Source: Streptomyces sp. NBC_00568
GTDB lineage: Bacteria > Actinomycetota > Actinomycetes > Streptomycetales > Streptomycetaceae
Reading direction: 5' to 3'
NCBI RefSeq assembly: GCF_026341855.1
Contig: NZ_JAPENW010000001.1
Span: 2,595,001-2,659,000, forward strand
DNA length: 64,000 nucleotides
Below the pieces are notes generated by a model. It worked only from the letters and a program-made list of their open reading frames with translations, searched no databases and was not told the origin of the DNA. Shown here in pieces: positions 46,631 through 56,850 of the stretch. A program made the position numbers and the translations under genes. Position 1 is the stretch's first letter; every line of letters begins with the position of its first letter.

Positions 46631-47619
46631 GAGGCGGCTCCGAAGGTGAGGGGGATGTTGTCGATCAGCCGGGTCGTCCCGACCCGGGCGGCGACGGCGA
46701 GGACCGCCTCGCCGGTGAAGTCGTCCGGGATCTCCGTGAAGTCGGAGGGGTCGACGAGTGCCAGATAGTCCAGGGCCAGCGGCGGTCGCATGCGGGCCGC
46801 CTCGTCGAGGACCAGCCGGGCGGCCGCGCGGACACCGGCGGGACCGCCGGGGACGGCCTTGGCGACGGCGTGCGCGTCGGCGGCGGCCCGGGACTCGCCG
46901 ATGGCGCTGAGGGCTTCGGCACGCGCGCGTGTGGCGGGAACCTCGAGGGCCCGCGCGCGCAGCGCCTCCTGTGCGGCGTGCCGGTCACGGCCCGCGAACA
47001 GGGCCTGCGAGAGGGCGAGCGCGGTGCGCCGCTCCTCGGCCGAGAGGTAGCGGTTGCGGCTGGAGAGGGCGAGCCCGTCCTCCTCGCGCACGGTGGGGAC
47101 CCCGGTGATCTCCACCCCGAAGTTCAGGTCGCGCGCCATGCGCCGGATCAGGGCCAGCTGCTGGGCGTCCTTCTGGCCGAAGAGCGCCACGTCGGGCCGG
47201 GTGAGGTGCAGCAGCTTGCCGACGACGGTGAGCATGCCGTCGAAGTGGCCGGGCCGCACGGAGCCTTCCAGCCGCCCGCCCATCGGTCCCGCGGAGATCC
47301 GGACCTGGGGCTCGCCGCCGGGGTAGACCTCGTCGACGGAGGGGGCGAACACGACGTCCGCTCCCGCGAGTTCGGCGATCTTCAGGTCGGCGTCGAGGGT
47401 GCGCGGGTAGCGGTCGAGGTCCTCGCCCTGGCCGAACTGGAGGGGGTTCACGAAGACGGTCACGACGACCTCGCCTCCGACGCCCGCGATCTCGCGGGCG
47501 GTGCGGATCAAGGTGGCGTGGCCCTCGTGGAGGGCGCCCATGGTCATCACGACGGCACGGCGGCCCGCGCGGGCCCGCGCGTGCAGTTCGTCGGCGGTGC
47601 GCAGCAGGGCGGTGGTCAT
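46627..47619 (-). CDS. panC: Pantothenate synthetase
   Basis: 330 aa; ATP-dependent condensation of pantoate and beta-alanine. The motif [17 protein letters not shown] (about 25-41) contains the HIGH-like HEGH, and the KMSKS-like loop is near [29 protein letters not shown] is another family block. The C-terminal 60 residues are Ala-rich. It overlaps both neighbours by 4 bp (ATGA at each side). Confidence 0.96.
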   Translation of the reverse strand: MTTALLRTADELHARARAGRRAVVMTMGALHEGHATLIRTAREIAGVGGEVVVTVFVNPLQFGQGEDLDRYPRTLDADLKIAELAGADVVFAPSVDEVYPGGEPQVRISAGPMGGRLEGSVRPGHFDGMLTVVGKLLHLTRPDVALFGQKDAQQLALIRRMARDLNFGVEITGVPTVREEDGLALSSRNRYLSAEERRTALALSQALFAGRDRHAAQEALRARALEVPATRARAEALSAIGESRAAADAHAVAKAVPGGPAGVRAAARLVLDEAARMRPPLALDYLALVDPSDFTEIPDDFTGEAVLAVAARVGTTRLIDNIPLTFGAAS

Positions 47620-48554
47620 CGGGCGTCTCCCTCGGTCCCCTGGGTCCCGTCCGCCCCGTTGGCGAGTACCCCCAGGAGGTCCTCGGCGAGTTCCGGCTTG
47701 AGCAGTCCGTGGGCGAGGGCGCGGTCGGCGGTCGCGCGGGCCATCGCCAGATAGCCGGCGACGGTCCCCGGGGCGTGCTCGCGCAGCTCGGCGATGTGCG
47801 CGGCGACCGTGCCCGCGTCCCCGCGCGCGACCGGTCCGGTCAGGGCCGCGTCGCCCGACCTGAGCGCGTTGTCCAGAGCGGCGCCGAGCAGCGGGCCCAG
47901 CATCCGGTCCGGGGCTTCCACGCCGGCGGTGCGCAGCAGCTCCATCGACTCGGCGACCAGGGTCACCAGGTGGTTGGCGCCGAGCGCGAGGGCCGCGTGG
48001 TAGAGCGGCCGGGACTCCTCGGCGATCCACTCGGGCTCGCCGCCCATCTCGATCACCAGGGCCTCGGCGGCCAGCCGCAGCTGTTCGGGCGCGGTGACCC
48101 CGAAGGAGCATCCGGCGAGCCGCTGGACGTCCACGGGGGTGCCCGTGAACGTCATCGCGGGGTGCAGTGCGAGCGGCAGCGCGCCGGCCCTGAGCGCCGG
48201 GTCGAGCACCCGGGTGCCGTACCGCCCGGAGGTGTGCACCAGCAGCTGGCCGGGCCGGACGGACCCCGTGTCGGCGAGCCCCTCGACGAGCCCGGGCAGG
48301 GCGTCGTCCGGGACGGTCAGCAGCACGAGGTCGGCGCGCTCCATGACCTGTGCCGGGGACACCAGCGGCACGTCGGGCAGGAGCTGCGCGGCACGCCGCC
48401 TGGAGGCGTCGGAGACGCCGGAGACGGCCACCGGGCGATGTCCGGCGAGCTGGAGTGCCGCGGCGAGCGCGGGGCCCACGCGGCCGGCGCCGACAACGCC
48501 GACGGTGAGCCGCGCTGGGCGGTCCTTGGGGTCTGGCTGGGGGAATGTACTCAC
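47616..48554 (-). CDS. DUF2520 Rossmann-like NAD(P)-binding protein
   Basis: 312 aa. The N-terminal Rossmann domain ([20 protein letters not shown], about 17-36) and the C-terminal DUF2520 helical domain ([20 protein letters not shown]) resemble ketopantoate reductase or proline reductase-like proteins. Position as the first gene of the panC-nadB-nadC-coaX operon, overlapping panC by 4 bp, makes a ketopantoate reductase-like role plausible. That is inference from context. Confidence 0.85.
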   Translation of the reverse strand: MSTFPQPDPKDRPARLTVGVVGAGRVGPALAAALQLAGHRPVAVSGVSDASRRRAAQLLPDVPLVSPAQVMERADLVLLTVPDDALPGLVEGLADTGSVRPGQLLVHTSGRYGTRVLDPALRAGALPLALHPAMTFTGTPVDVQRLAGCSFGVTAPEQLRLAAEALVIEMGGEPEWIAEESRPLYHAALALGANHLVTLVAESMELLRTAGVEAPDRMLGPLLGAALDNALRSGDAALTGPVARGDAGTVAAHIAELREHAPGTVAGYLAMARATADRALAHGLLKPELAEDLLGVLANGADGTQGTEGDAR

Positions 48555-48773
48555 TCGACGGCGGCCTTCCGTTCCAGTCCGCTCGGGGTACCGGACGATT
48601 TCTCGTCATGTTAACGCGATTGGTTCGAGGGCCGTTCGGCCATCCACAGGCTGTGGGTTGCCGCCGGCCGCGGGGACCGGACGTGCGCCGGCCGCGTGAA
48701 CGGGCTTTCCGCAGGTCACCGGCGCGCGGAAATCGGGGTGACCGGCCGGGCGGGCGCGGGACATCATCCTGGG

Positions 48774-49982
48774 ATGAGCGATACGGCGGCAGAGAGCGGT
48801 ACGGAGCCTGCGGAGCGGGCCGGGGAGGAGGCGGCACCGCTGTCTCCCGAGGAGCGATTCGAGCGGCGCGCCGCGGCCTGGAAGGCGGCGGAGCGGGTGC
48901 TGTGGCGGCCCAGCCACCAGCAGACGCTGCGCGAGCGCCTGACGTGGCTGAGCGAGGCCGCCGAGAGCGTGTGCGATCTCGACGGGCGGGTCGACATGTA
49001 CGGCGACGGCCTCGTCGAGACCCTGGAGGAGCGGGTCGCCGAGCTGCTGGGCATGGAGGCGGCCGCCTTCTTCCCGACCGGCACCATGGCCCAGCAGGTC
49101 GCCCTGCGCTGCTGGGCGGGCCGTACCGGCGACGCGACCGTGGCACTGCACCCCCTCAATCACCCCGAGGTCCATGAGCGGCATGCCTTCAGCCGGGTCA
49201 GCGGACTGCGCCCGGTGCATGTGACGGACGCGCCCCGGCTGCCGACCGCCGAGGAGGTGCGGGACTTCCCCGAGCCGTTCGGAGCGCTCCTTCTGGAGCT
49301 GCCCCTCCGCGACGCCGGTTTCGTCCTGCCCTCCTGGGAGGAGCTCAACGAGGTCGTGGAGGCCGCCCGGGAGCGCGACGCGGTGGTCCACTTCGACGGG
49401 GCCCGGTTGTGGGAGTGCACCCCGCACTTCGACCGTCCGCTGGAGGAGATCGCGGGCCTCGCGGACAGCGTGTACGTGTCGTTCTACAAGTCGCTCGGCG
49501 GCTTCGGGGGTGCGGCGGTCGCGGGCCCCAGGACACTCGTCGACGAGGCGAAGACCTGGCGGCACCGGTACGGCGGCATGATCATCCAGCAGTTCCCGAC
49601 CGTCCTGTCCGCGCTGATCGGCCTGGAGCGGGAGCTGCCCCGGCTGCCCGAGTACGTCGCCCACGCGCGCGTGGTGGCCGGCGCCCTGCGCGAGGGCTTC
49701 ACGGAGGCCGGTGTCCCCTGGGTCCGGGTCCACCCGGAGGAGCCGCACACCCACCAGTTCCAGATCTGGCTGCCCTACGAGCCGGACGTCCTCGGGGACG
49801 CGGGACTGCGGCAGACCGAGGAGACGAAGACGGGCCTCTTCGCCCAGGGCTGGGCCCGGGGCGGCCCCGGACTCGCGTACACCGAGATCACGGTGGCCGG
49901 GCCGGGTCTGGAGTGGACGGCGGACGACGTGAAGGCGGCGGTCCGGGCGTTCGTGGAGCGGCTGCCGGGCGGGACCGAGTAG
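48774..49982 (+). CDS. Threonine aldolase / beta-eliminating lyase family enzyme
   Basis: 402 aa, fold-type I PLP enzyme. The Lys-containing active-site stretch is [20 protein letters not shown] (Schiff-base Lys in the FYKSLG), preceded by [11 protein letters not shown] with the PLP-binding Asp. The N-terminal 45 residues are acidic and variable. The likely reaction is retro-aldol cleavage of threonine or a beta-hydroxy amino acid to glycine, but the substrate is unproven. It is divergent from the pantothenate operon across 219 bp. Confidence 0.88.
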   Translation: MSDTAAESGTEPAERAGEEAAPLSPEERFERRAAAWKAAERVLWRPSHQQTLRERLTWLSEAAESVCDLDGRVDMYGDGLVETLEERVAELLGMEAAAFFPTGTMAQQVALRCWAGRTGDATVALHPLNHPEVHERHAFSRVSGLRPVHVTDAPRLPTAEEVRDFPEPFGALLLELPLRDAGFVLPSWEELNEVVEAARERDAVVHFDGARLWECTPHFDRPLEEIAGLADSVYVSFYKSLGGFGGAAVAGPRTLVDEAKTWRHRYGGMIIQQFPTVLSALIGLERELPRLPEYVAHARVVAGALREGFTEAGVPWVRVHPEEPHTHQFQIWLPYEPDVLGDAGLRQTEETKTGLFAQGWARGGPGLAYTEITVAGPGLEWTADDVKAAVRAFVERLPGGTE

Positions 49983-50094
49983 CCGGGCGGAGCGAGGCGG
50001 CGGCGGTGGCCGGAGGAGCGGCGGCGGAGCGCATCGGCCGGGGCGACCGGCCGCCCGTCCCATGGCGGCGGCACCTCGGGCCGGATGCGGGGCC

Positions 50095-50313
50095 TCAGCG
50101 GACCGGGTGCCGGCGCGGTCCGCGCAGCCACCGGCCCAGAGCGCCGCGTATCCGGCCGTGCGACGGATGCCCGGCCATGACGGCCCGGAACCGCCGGAAG
50201 TCGCGCAGCCCCCGCAGGGCCTCCCGGTCGTGGGTGCCGGGGGCCGGAGGAGCCGCTTCCCCGTGCTGAGAGGCCCGGTAGGTGTCCAGGAGGTACTGCT
50301 GGGTGATGCTCAT
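50095..50313 (-). CDS. Small basic protein divergent from the ArsR regulator
   Basis: 72 aa. Residues 1-30 are mixed (MSITQQYLLDTYRASQHGEA), and the C-terminal half is strongly Arg-rich (REALRGLRDFRRFRAVMAG, GRWLRGPRRHP). ATG 50313 follows GAGAGG. It faces the DUF5937/ArsR gene across a palindrome-bearing gap, so it is probably its target. I do not recognise a family. Confidence 0.65.
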   Translation of the reverse strand: MSITQQYLLDTYRASQHGEAAPPAPGTHDREALRGLRDFRRFRAVMAGHPSHGRIRGALGRWLRGPRRHPVR

Positions 50314-50412
50314 GACGGATCGCCTCTCGGGACGAGGGATGGGATCCGAAGGCCCCGCGCGGACTGCCCCGGTCGTCCCAGATTGCGCCTGATCACAACG
50401 GCTGTCGCCTCG

Positions 50413-50444
50413 ATTGACGGCCGCCGTCAATCGACGGCGGCCGT
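50413..50444. promoter_or_regulatory. Palindromic operator between the small basic gene and the ArsR regulator
   Basis: Perfect 19-bp palindrome ATTGACGGCCGCCGTCAAT at 50413-50431. A larger inverted repeat runs over it, ACGGCCGCCGTC (50417-50428) with GACGGCGGCCGT (50433-50444), and an outer pair ACAACGGC/GCCGTTGT is visible (50395 and 50440). It is centred between divergent starts at 50313 and 50473, a natural ArsR-type repressor site. Confidence 0.7.
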
Positions 50445-50472
50445 TGTCGGTGGCGAGGTGCACCATGGGGGC

Positions 50473-51579
50473 ATGAGCGTGCACATCGACATCAGCGGGC
50501 TGCGGCCGGAGCGGATCGCCGTCGTGCCGTCGCCGCTGGCCGAGCTGGGGATGGCGCTGCACGCGCTGGCGGAGCCCGGGCACCACCCGGGGCTCCAGGG
50601 CTGGGTGACGGGCGTGACCGCCCGGCTCGATCCCCATCTCGCGGACCGGATGTGCGAGGCGGACTTCCTGTGGCGTACGACGTTCTCGGACCTGTTCCTG
50701 CCCTGTGCGGGCATCCCGGGCGGGGCCGCGCTGCCGGGGGCGACGCTCGCCGAGGACCTGGATCTGCTGGACAAGCTCACGGACGAGCAGTTCGTGGACG
50801 CGGCCCTGGAGTTCACCTGCGCGCTCGCGTACAGCTCCGAGGGGCCGCACGCCCTCTCCGATCCCGAGGTGCAGCGGCGTGCCGTGGATCTGGCCGCCTC
50901 GCGCGGGCCGCAGCAGACGCGGTTCACGGAGCGGCTGCTGGTGGACCCGCCGGGCGTGCGGGCCTGGCTGAGGCAGTTCCTGGAGGACTGTGACGAGGCC
51001 TTCTTCGCCGAGACCTGGTCCCGCCTGCGCCACCCGCTCGCCGCGGAGGCCCGCCACAAGACGGATCTGCTCCGGCACAAGGGCCTGCCCGAGGCGCTGG
51101 CCTCCGTCTCCTCCGCCCTGTCCCTCGACGAGACGGCGCGGCGCATCACCGTCGACAAGCTGACCGAGGGGCTCACGGTCACGGCGGACGGCGGCCTGCT
51201 CCTCGTCCCCACCAGCCTCGGCCGCCCGCACCTGATGGTGCTGCACCGGTACCGGTGGCAGCCGGTGCTGCACTACCCCGTCAGCTCCCCCGACCTCGCC
51301 ACCCCGCCCTCGGTCGAGCAGCTCACCCTGCGGATGGCGGCCCTGTCCCACCCGGTCCGGATGCGCATCTGCCGCCATCTGGCCAGGAGCGCGTACACGA
51401 CCGGCGAGCTGGCCCAGGTGCACGGCATGACCGCACCGGAGATATCCCGGCACCTGAGCGTGCTCAAGAAGGCGGGCCTGATCACCACACGGCGCCGCGG
51501 GCGGTATGTGCTGCACCAGCTCGACGTCAGCGTGGTGGCCCGGCTGGGCAGCGATTTCCTCGAGGGCCTTCTGCGTTAG
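50473..51579 (+). CDS. ArsR/SmtB-type regulator with DUF5937-like N-terminal domain
   Basis: 368 aa. The N-terminal 250 residues form a large non-HTH domain found in Streptomyces ArsR-like regulators (VVPSPLAELGMALHALAEPG). The C-terminal HTH (LTLRMAALSHPVRMRICRHL, TTGELAQVHGMTAPEISRHL) is typical ArsR. There is no metal-binding Cys motif (no CVC), so it is not a classic arsenic or metal sensor. It probably binds the palindrome at 50413-50444 to control itself and the small basic gene. Confidence 0.9.
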   Translation: MSVHIDISGLRPERIAVVPSPLAELGMALHALAEPGHHPGLQGWVTGVTARLDPHLADRMCEADFLWRTTFSDLFLPCAGIPGGAALPGATLAEDLDLLDKLTDEQFVDAALEFTCALAYSSEGPHALSDPEVQRRAVDLAASRGPQQTRFTERLLVDPPGVRAWLRQFLEDCDEAFFAETWSRLRHPLAAEARHKTDLLRHKGLPEALASVSSALSLDETARRITVDKLTEGLTVTADGGLLLVPTSLGRPHLMVLHRYRWQPVLHYPVSSPDLATPPSVEQLTLRMAALSHPVRMRICRHLARSAYTTGELAQVHGMTAPEISRHLSVLKKAGLITTRRRGRYVLHQLDVSVVARLGSDFLEGLLR

Positions 51580-51645
51580 GGCGGTTCGACGAGGTGCTGT
51601 GGTGGATGTCGCGGACCCTGCGGGGCCTGGACCGCACCCGCCGGT

Positions 51646-52278
51646 TCAGTCGAAGCGGATGTGGCGCGCGCTCGTCCACGCCCGCCGCAGACGTCCGCGT
51701 ACGGCCCCGTCGCGGTTCGGCGTGAGGGTCAGCCCCGCGAGGACGGCGATGCGGTCGGCGGTCTTGGCGACCGTCGTGTGGTCGGTCCACAGATGCTCGG
51801 CGAACTCAGGCTCGCGCAGCCGCTCCAGGCAGTGGTCGAGCTGCCCCACAGCCCAGCTCTCGCCTCGCAGCGGGGCGTCCTTTCCGGCGACGTACCGCAG
51901 GAGCCGCCCGAAGCCGCGCTCGCGCAGCCGCCCCAGTACGGTCTCGCGCTGGGCCAGCAGCGTGAAGTGCCGTACGTCGTGGCCCAGTTCGCCCAGCCGG
52001 CCGACCGTCTCCGCGAAGTACCGGGGGTCCGTGACCGTCATGGGAGCGATGACCACGCCCTCGTGCTTGGCCAGAGCGAGGTCGAGCACCTCGACCACGC
52101 CCTGCCGCCAGGACACCAAGTCCTGGAAGTCGCCGCGGAGTTCGGGCGGAAGCATGCGGCGCAGGCCGAAGCCGGCGTGTTCCGGATCGCAGATGACGCT
52201 GCCGGGCAGCCGTCGCTGGATCTCGTGTGCGGTCTGTGTCTTGCCGCCCCCGAAGGGGCCGTTGATCCACAGGAGCAT
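51646..52278 (-). CDS. TmrB-like ATP-binding protein
   Basis: 210 aa. P-loop GPFGGGKTQTA (about residues 7-17) and further blocks align by eye with B. subtilis TmrB, the tunicamycin-resistance protein: DPEHAGFGLRRMLPPELR, MTVTDPRYFAETVGRL, and the C-terminal RHIR. The role may be resistance to a wall-polymer inhibitor, by inference. It lies convergent to the ArsR gene (66-bp gap) and before the two-component genes on the same strand. Confidence 0.85.
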   Translation of the reverse strand: MLLWINGPFGGGKTQTAHEIQRRLPGSVICDPEHAGFGLRRMLPPELRGDFQDLVSWRQGVVEVLDLALAKHEGVVIAPMTVTDPRYFAETVGRLGELGHDVRHFTLLAQRETVLGRLRERGFGRLLRYVAGKDAPLRGESWAVGQLDHCLERLREPEFAEHLWTDHTTVAKTADRIAVLAGLTLTPNRDGAVRGRLRRAWTSARHIRFD

Positions 52279-52346
52279 GCGCAGACCCTAGTGGGCGCCG
52301 GTCACGCCCCGGTCACGCCCCGTCCGCCGGCCGCACGCGGAACGCG

Positions 52347-53018
52347 TCAGCCGTGGCCGCCCGCCCGGACGATTCCCGTCTCGTAGGCGAGCACGACCAC
52401 CTGGACCCGGTCGCGCAGCCCCAGCTTCGTGAGAATGCGCCCGACGTGGGTCTTCACGGTGGCCTCGGAGAGGACGAGACGAGCCGCGATCTCGCCGTTG
52501 GACAGTCCCTGCGCGACGAGGATCATGACCTCGCGCTCGCGCTCGGTGAGCCGTTCCAGCCCCTTGTGCTGGGGCTCCTTGCCGGCGTTGGGCAGCAGCG
52601 GCGCGAACCGGTCGAGCAGGCGCCGGGTGGTGGACGGCGCGACGACGGCGTCGCCGCTGTGCACGGACCGGATGGCGGCGAGCAGCTCGCCCGGGGGCAC
52701 GTCCTTGAGCATGAAGCCGGAGGCGCCCGCCTTCAGCCCGGAGAAGGCGTACTCGTCGAGGTCGAAGGTGGTGAGGATCAGCACCTTCGGCGGGTTCGGG
52801 TCCGAACAGATGCGGCGGGTGGTCTCCACACCGTCCAGCTTCGGCATGCGTACGTCCATCAGCACCACGTCGACCTCGGTGGCGCGCAGCACCTGGAGGG
52901 CCTCGACGCCGTCGCCCGCCTCGGCCACGACCTCCATGTCCGGCTGGGCGGCGAGCACCATCCGGAAGCCGGTGCGCAGCAGCACCTGGTCGTCGACGAG
53001 CATCACGCGGATCGCCAT
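52347..53018 (-). CDS. NarL/LuxR-family response regulator
   Basis: 223 aa. Receiver: MAIRVMLVDDQVLLRTGFRM with acidic pocket DD, phosphoacceptor in VVLMDVRMPKLDG (about 55), Lys in MLKDVPPGELL (about 106). C-terminal LuxR HTH: LTEREREVMILVAQGLSNGE, VKTHVGRILTKLGLRDRVQV. ATG 53018. It is paired with the upstream histidine kinase (41-bp gap), forming a Desk/NarL-type system; target and signal are unknown. Confidence 0.95.
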   Translation of the reverse strand: MAIRVMLVDDQVLLRTGFRMVLAAQPDMEVVAEAGDGVEALQVLRATEVDVVLMDVRMPKLDGVETTRRICSDPNPPKVLILTTFDLDEYAFSGLKAGASGFMLKDVPPGELLAAIRSVHSGDAVVAPSTTRRLLDRFAPLLPNAGKEPQHKGLERLTEREREVMILVAQGLSNGEIAARLVLSEATVKTHVGRILTKLGLRDRVQVVVLAYETGIVRAGGHG

Positions 53019-53059
53019 CGGGGTCCTTTCACTTCGTACGGAACACGTATGTACAGGTG

Positions 53060-54265
53060 TCAGTGGGCCGGTTTGAGCGGCAGCAGGGCGCTGATGCGGA
53101 AGCCTCCACCAGGCCGCGGCCCCGCGTCCAGCGTGCCGCCGACCATGCCGACGCGCTCGCGCATGCCGATCAGGCCGTGGCCCTGCCCGTCGGCGCCGCC
53201 GTCCTCGTACAGCTCGTGGGGAGCGCCCTTGCCGTCGTCCTCGACGAGCAGTCCGAGGCCGTCGTCGAAGTAGACCAGGCGGACGCTCGCACCCGCGTTC
53301 GGACCCCCGTGCTTGCGGGTGTTGGTGAGCGCCTCCTGCACGATGCGGTACGCCGTGAGCTCCACGCCACTGGGCAGGGGACGCGGGGTGCCCTCCACCT
53401 TGAAGTCGACGGGGAGGCCGGAGGTACGGCACTGCGCGATGAGGTCGTCGAGCTGCTCGACGTCGGGCTGCGGCACGTACTCGCCGCCCTCCTGGTGCTC
53501 GCCGGTGCGCAGGACGCCGAGCAGGCGGCGCATCTCGGCGAGGGCCTGACGGCCGGTCCCCGAGATGGTCTCCAGGGCCTTCTTGGCCTGGTCCGGGGCG
53601 GTGTCCATGACGTACGCGGCGCCGTCGGCCTGGACCACCATCACCGAGACGTTGTGCGCGACGACGTCGTGCAGCTCGCGCGCGATCCGGGCGCGCTCGG
53701 CGGCGACCGCGACCTTGGCCTGTGCCTCGCGCTCCTTCTCCAGGCGGGCGGCGCGCTCCTCCAGCTGCGCGAGATAGGCGCGGCGGGTGCGGATCGAGTC
53801 GCCGAGCACCCAGGCGAGCGCGAACGGCACCGTCTGGAAGATCGCTATGAGGACGCCGCCCAGCCCGCCCGACTCGGTCGCGGGCCAGCGGAGCTGCGAG
53901 AGCGTCCCCGCGCACAGACCGCCGATCAGCGCGAACCGGGAGGCCCAGCGGGCGCCGTCCGCTGCGACGGTGTAGATGATCACCAGCATCGCGAAGTCCG
54001 CGGTCATCACCTCCACGTCGAAAATCAGCTGGAGGAAGCCCAGGGCCGCGGCCAGGATCAGCATCTTCTCCGGCATGCGGCGGCGCAGCGCGACGACCAG
54101 GCACAGGAAGGAGGCGATCGTCAGGGACTCGGCGAACGACCCGTGGTGGTCCTTGGCCCCGTCGACAGTCGCGATGTTCACGCCGGTGACGCCGAGCAGG
54201 GCGACGGCCCAGAAGCTGTCGACCCATGTCGGGTACCTGCGGAGAAAGTCATAGAGGCGCTGCAC
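53060..54265 (-). CDS. Sensor histidine kinase (HisKA_3 type)
   Basis: 401 aa. Four to five membrane segments lie in residues 15-160, with little outside the membrane, as in intramembrane or membrane-stress sensors. HisKA_3 is ERARIARELHDVVAHNVSVM (phospho-His in ELHD). The HATPase has N-box YRIVQEALTNTRKHG and G-boxes VEDDGKG and GHGLIGMRERVGMVG. A coiled-coil linker (QLEERAARLEKEREAQAKVA) precedes the H-box. The start is ATG 54265; partner gene downstream. The 268-bp gap upstream to the MidA gene shows nothing notable. Confidence 0.95.
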   Translation of the reverse strand: MQRLYDFLRRYPTWVDSFWAVALLGVTGVNIATVDGAKDHHGSFAESLTIASFLCLVVALRRRMPEKMLILAAALGFLQLIFDVEVMTADFAMLVIIYTVAADGARWASRFALIGGLCAGTLSQLRWPATESGGLGGVLIAIFQTVPFALAWVLGDSIRTRRAYLAQLEERAARLEKEREAQAKVAVAAERARIARELHDVVAHNVSVMVVQADGAAYVMDTAPDQAKKALETISGTGRQALAEMRRLLGVLRTGEHQEGGEYVPQPDVEQLDDLIAQCRTSGLPVDFKVEGTPRPLPSGVELTAYRIVQEALTNTRKHGGPNAGASVRLVYFDDGLGLLVEDDGKGAPHELYEDGGADGQGHGLIGMRERVGMVGGTLDAGPRPGGGFRISALLPLKPAH

Positions 54266-54533
54266 GTAACCCAGAGTAGGGAAGCGTGCAGTGTGCAGGG
54301 GTCAGCCGGAGGATCGATCCGGGACCGCCCCTCGTACTCCCCAAGGTGGATGCCCACCACTCCGCGACGCTCGGGCACGGTCGTCCGGACCCCGGCGCGG
54401 ACGCGGGGTGCGGCCCGCACGCCCTCCGCGGATCCCCGCCGGCCTGCACCGTCCGCACCGCCCGCCCGGCACCGCCCGCACCCTGCGACCCGACCTGGAC
54501 GACAGCCCCTGGGACACCCCCTAGCCTGGCCCG

Positions 54534-55703
54534 GTGAGACGTGAGGCGGCGGGCGAGTGGCGAGGGTGGCGCGAGGCGACGGAGGAGGCGCTGTACGGCC
54601 CCTCCGGCTTCTATCGCAGGCCCGAGGGGCCCGCCGGGCACTTCCGGACCTCGGTGCACGCGTCCCCGCTGTTCGCCGCCGCCGTGGCGCGGCTGCTGTG
54701 CCGGGTCGACGCGGCGCTCGGCCGGCCGGACGTGCTGGACTTCGTCGACATGGCGGCGGGCCGCGGCGAGCTGGTGACCGGCGTCCTCGCCGCCCTCCCG
54801 GCCGAGGTGGCCTCCCGCGCGCACGGGTACGCGGTCGAGCGCGCCGACCGGCCGGCCGGCCTCGATGACCGGATCGCCTGGCTCACCGAGCCTCCGAAGG
54901 GGATCACCGGGCTGCTGTTCGCCAACGAGTGGCTGGACAACGTGCCCGTGGACGTCGCCGAGGCCGGCCCGGACGGGGTGCCGCGTCTGGTCCTCGTCCG
55001 CGGCGACGGGGCCGAACGCCTCGGGGAGGCCGTCACCGGGGCGGAGGCGGAGTGGCTGGAGCGCTGGTGGTGGCCCGGCGCGCGGCCCGCCCGCACGCCC
55101 GCACCCGGAGCGCGGCAGGTCCCCACGCCCCCACAAGGAGCTCCATTCCCACAGGGAGCGCACGCGGCCCCCCAGGAGCCCCCCGCGCCCGCCGAAGGCG
55201 CCCGTGCCGAGATCGGGCTGCCCCGGGACATCGCCTGGGCCTCCGCCGTCTCCGCGCTCGACCGGGGTCTCGCCGTCGCCGTCGACTACGCGCACTTCGC
55301 GGGCGGACGGCCGCCCTTCGGGACGCTCACCGGTTTCCGGGAGGGGCGCGAGACGGTTCCGGTGCCGGACGGTTCGTGCGACATCACCGCGCACGTGGCG
55401 CTCGACGCGTGCGCGCTGCCCGGGGGTCGCGTGACGACCCAGCGCGCGGCACTTCACGCACTGGGCGTGAGCGGCGCACGCCCCCCGCTCACGCTGGCGT
55501 CCAGGGACCCCGCCGCCTATGTCCGCGCCCTCGCCGGCGCCGGCGCGGCCGCGGAGCTCACCGCGCCGGGCGGCCTGGGCGACTTCGGCTGGCTGCTCCA
55601 GCCCGTGGGCCTCCCGGAAGTGCTCCCGGACACCCCGGCCGACGAGAGCGCGCTCCTTCGCGGCGCCCTACTTGTCGATGTCCCCGACGACGAAGAACAG
55701 TGA
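54534..55703 (+). CDS. SAM-dependent methyltransferase, MidA/NDUFAF7 (DUF185) family
   Basis: 389 aa from the GTG at 54534. SAM motif I is [20 protein letters not shown] (about residues 72-91), the NDUFAF7 hallmark is [14 protein letters not shown], and conserved acidic/Tyr blocks include [10 protein letters not shown] Pro-rich insert (about 185-225) is unusual. The eukaryotic counterpart methylates the complex I subunit NDUFS2, the homologue of NuoD. Its 3' end overlaps the convergent nuoD-type gene by 36 bp. Confidence 0.85.
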   Translation: MRREAAGEWRGWREATEEALYGPSGFYRRPEGPAGHFRTSVHASPLFAAAVARLLCRVDAALGRPDVLDFVDMAAGRGELVTGVLAALPAEVASRAHGYAVERADRPAGLDDRIAWLTEPPKGITGLLFANEWLDNVPVDVAEAGPDGVPRLVLVRGDGAERLGEAVTGAEAEWLERWWWPGARPARTPAPGARQVPTPPQGAPFPQGAHAAPQEPPAPAEGARAEIGLPRDIAWASAVSALDRGLAVAVDYAHFAGGRPPFGTLTGFREGRETVPVPDGSCDITAHVALDACALPGGRVTTQRAALHALGVSGARPPLTLASRDPAAYVRALAGAGAAAELTAPGGLGDFGWLLQPVGLPEVLPDTPADESALLRGALLVDVPDDEEQ

Positions 55704-56819
55704 CCCCAGGATCGCCACCATGTCCGAGACCAGCGTCCCCGGCAGCAGTTCGGCGAGCGCCTGGATGTTGTTGTATGAGGCGGAGCGCAGCTTCAGCCGG
55801 TACGGGGTCTTCTCGCCCTTGCTGACGAGGTAGTAGCCGTTGATGCCGAGGGGGTTCTCGGTCCAGGCGTACGTGTGCCCCTCGGGCGCCTTCAGGACCT
55901 TGGGCAGGCGCTGGTTGATCGGCCCGGGCGGCAGCTCGGCGAACCGGTCGAGGCAGGCGTCCGCGAGATCCAGGGAGACGTGTGTCTGCTCCAGGAGGCA
56001 CTCGAAGCGGGCCAGGCAGTCGCCCTCCTGGCGGGTGACGACCTTCAGGGTGTCCTGGAGCTCGCCGTACGCGAGGTAGGGCTCGTCACGGCGCAGGTCG
56101 AAGTCGACGCCGGAGGCACGCGCGATGGGGCCGCTCACGCCGTACGCGTGCACGGCCTCCGGTGAAAGAACGCCCACGTCGCGCGTACGCGCGCGGAAGA
56201 TCTCGTTGCCGAGCACCAGGTCGTCGTACACGCCCATGCGCGAGCGCAGCGCGGCGACGCAGGCACGCGCGCGGGTGGCCCATCCGGCCGGGAGGTCCTC
56301 CTTGAGGCCGCCGACGCGGTTGAACATGTAGTGCATGCGCCCGCCGGAGATCTCCTCCATGACGTGCTGGAGCTCCTCGCGCTCCGTGAAGGCGTAGAAG
56401 ATCGGGGTGATCCCGCCCAGCTCCAGGGGATAGGAGCCGAGGAACATCAGGTGGTTGAGGACACGGTTGAGCTCCGCGAGGAGCGTGCGCGTCCACACCG
56501 CGCGCGGGGGGACCTCCATGCCGAGCATCCGCTCCACGGCGAGGACGACGCCCAGCTCGTTCGAGAACGCCGACAGCCAGTCGTGGCGGTTGGCGAGCAT
56601 GATGATCTGGCGGTAGTCGCGCGCCTCGAAGAGCTTCTCCGCGCCGCGGTGCATATAGCCGATGACCGGCTCCGCGTGCTGGATCCGCTCGCCGTCGAGC
56701 ACGAGCCGCAGCCTCAGCACTCCATGGGTCGAAGGGTGCTGGGGGCCGATGTTGAGCACCATGTCGGTGCTCTCGGCAGCGCCACCGATACCGACCATGG
56801 TCTCCGTCGTAGGAGTCAT
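55668..56819 (-). CDS. nuoD2: NADH dehydrogenase-like 49 kDa subunit (second NuoD)
   Basis: 383 aa. It is clearly a Nuo[60 protein letters not shown], and the C-terminal [19 protein letters not shown]. It is shorter than NuoD of the main nuoA-N operon (about 440 aa), lacks other nuo genes beside it, and is known in Streptomyces as a stand-alone copy (from memory). It may assemble into an alternative complex or act alone. ATG 56819. Confidence 0.92.
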   Translation of the reverse strand: MTPTTETMVGIGGAAESTDMVLNIGPQHPSTHGVLRLRLVLDGERIQHAEPVIGYMHRGAEKLFEARDYRQIIMLANRHDWLSAFSNELGVVLAVERMLGMEVPPRAVWTRTLLAELNRVLNHLMFLGSYPLELGGITPIFYAFTEREELQHVMEEISGGRMHYMFNRVGGLKEDLPAGWATRARACVAALRSRMGVYDDLVLGNEIFRARTRDVGVLSPEAVHAYGVSGPIARASGVDFDLRRDEPYLAYGELQDTLKVVTRQEGDCLARFECLLEQTHVSLDLADACLDRFAELPPGPINQRLPKVLKAPEGHTYAWTENPLGINGYYLVSKGEKTPYRLKLRSASYNNIQALAELLPGTLVSDMVAILGSLFFVVGDIDK

Positions 56820-56850
56820 GGACACAGTCTCTCGTACGTACGCTTGCCGC

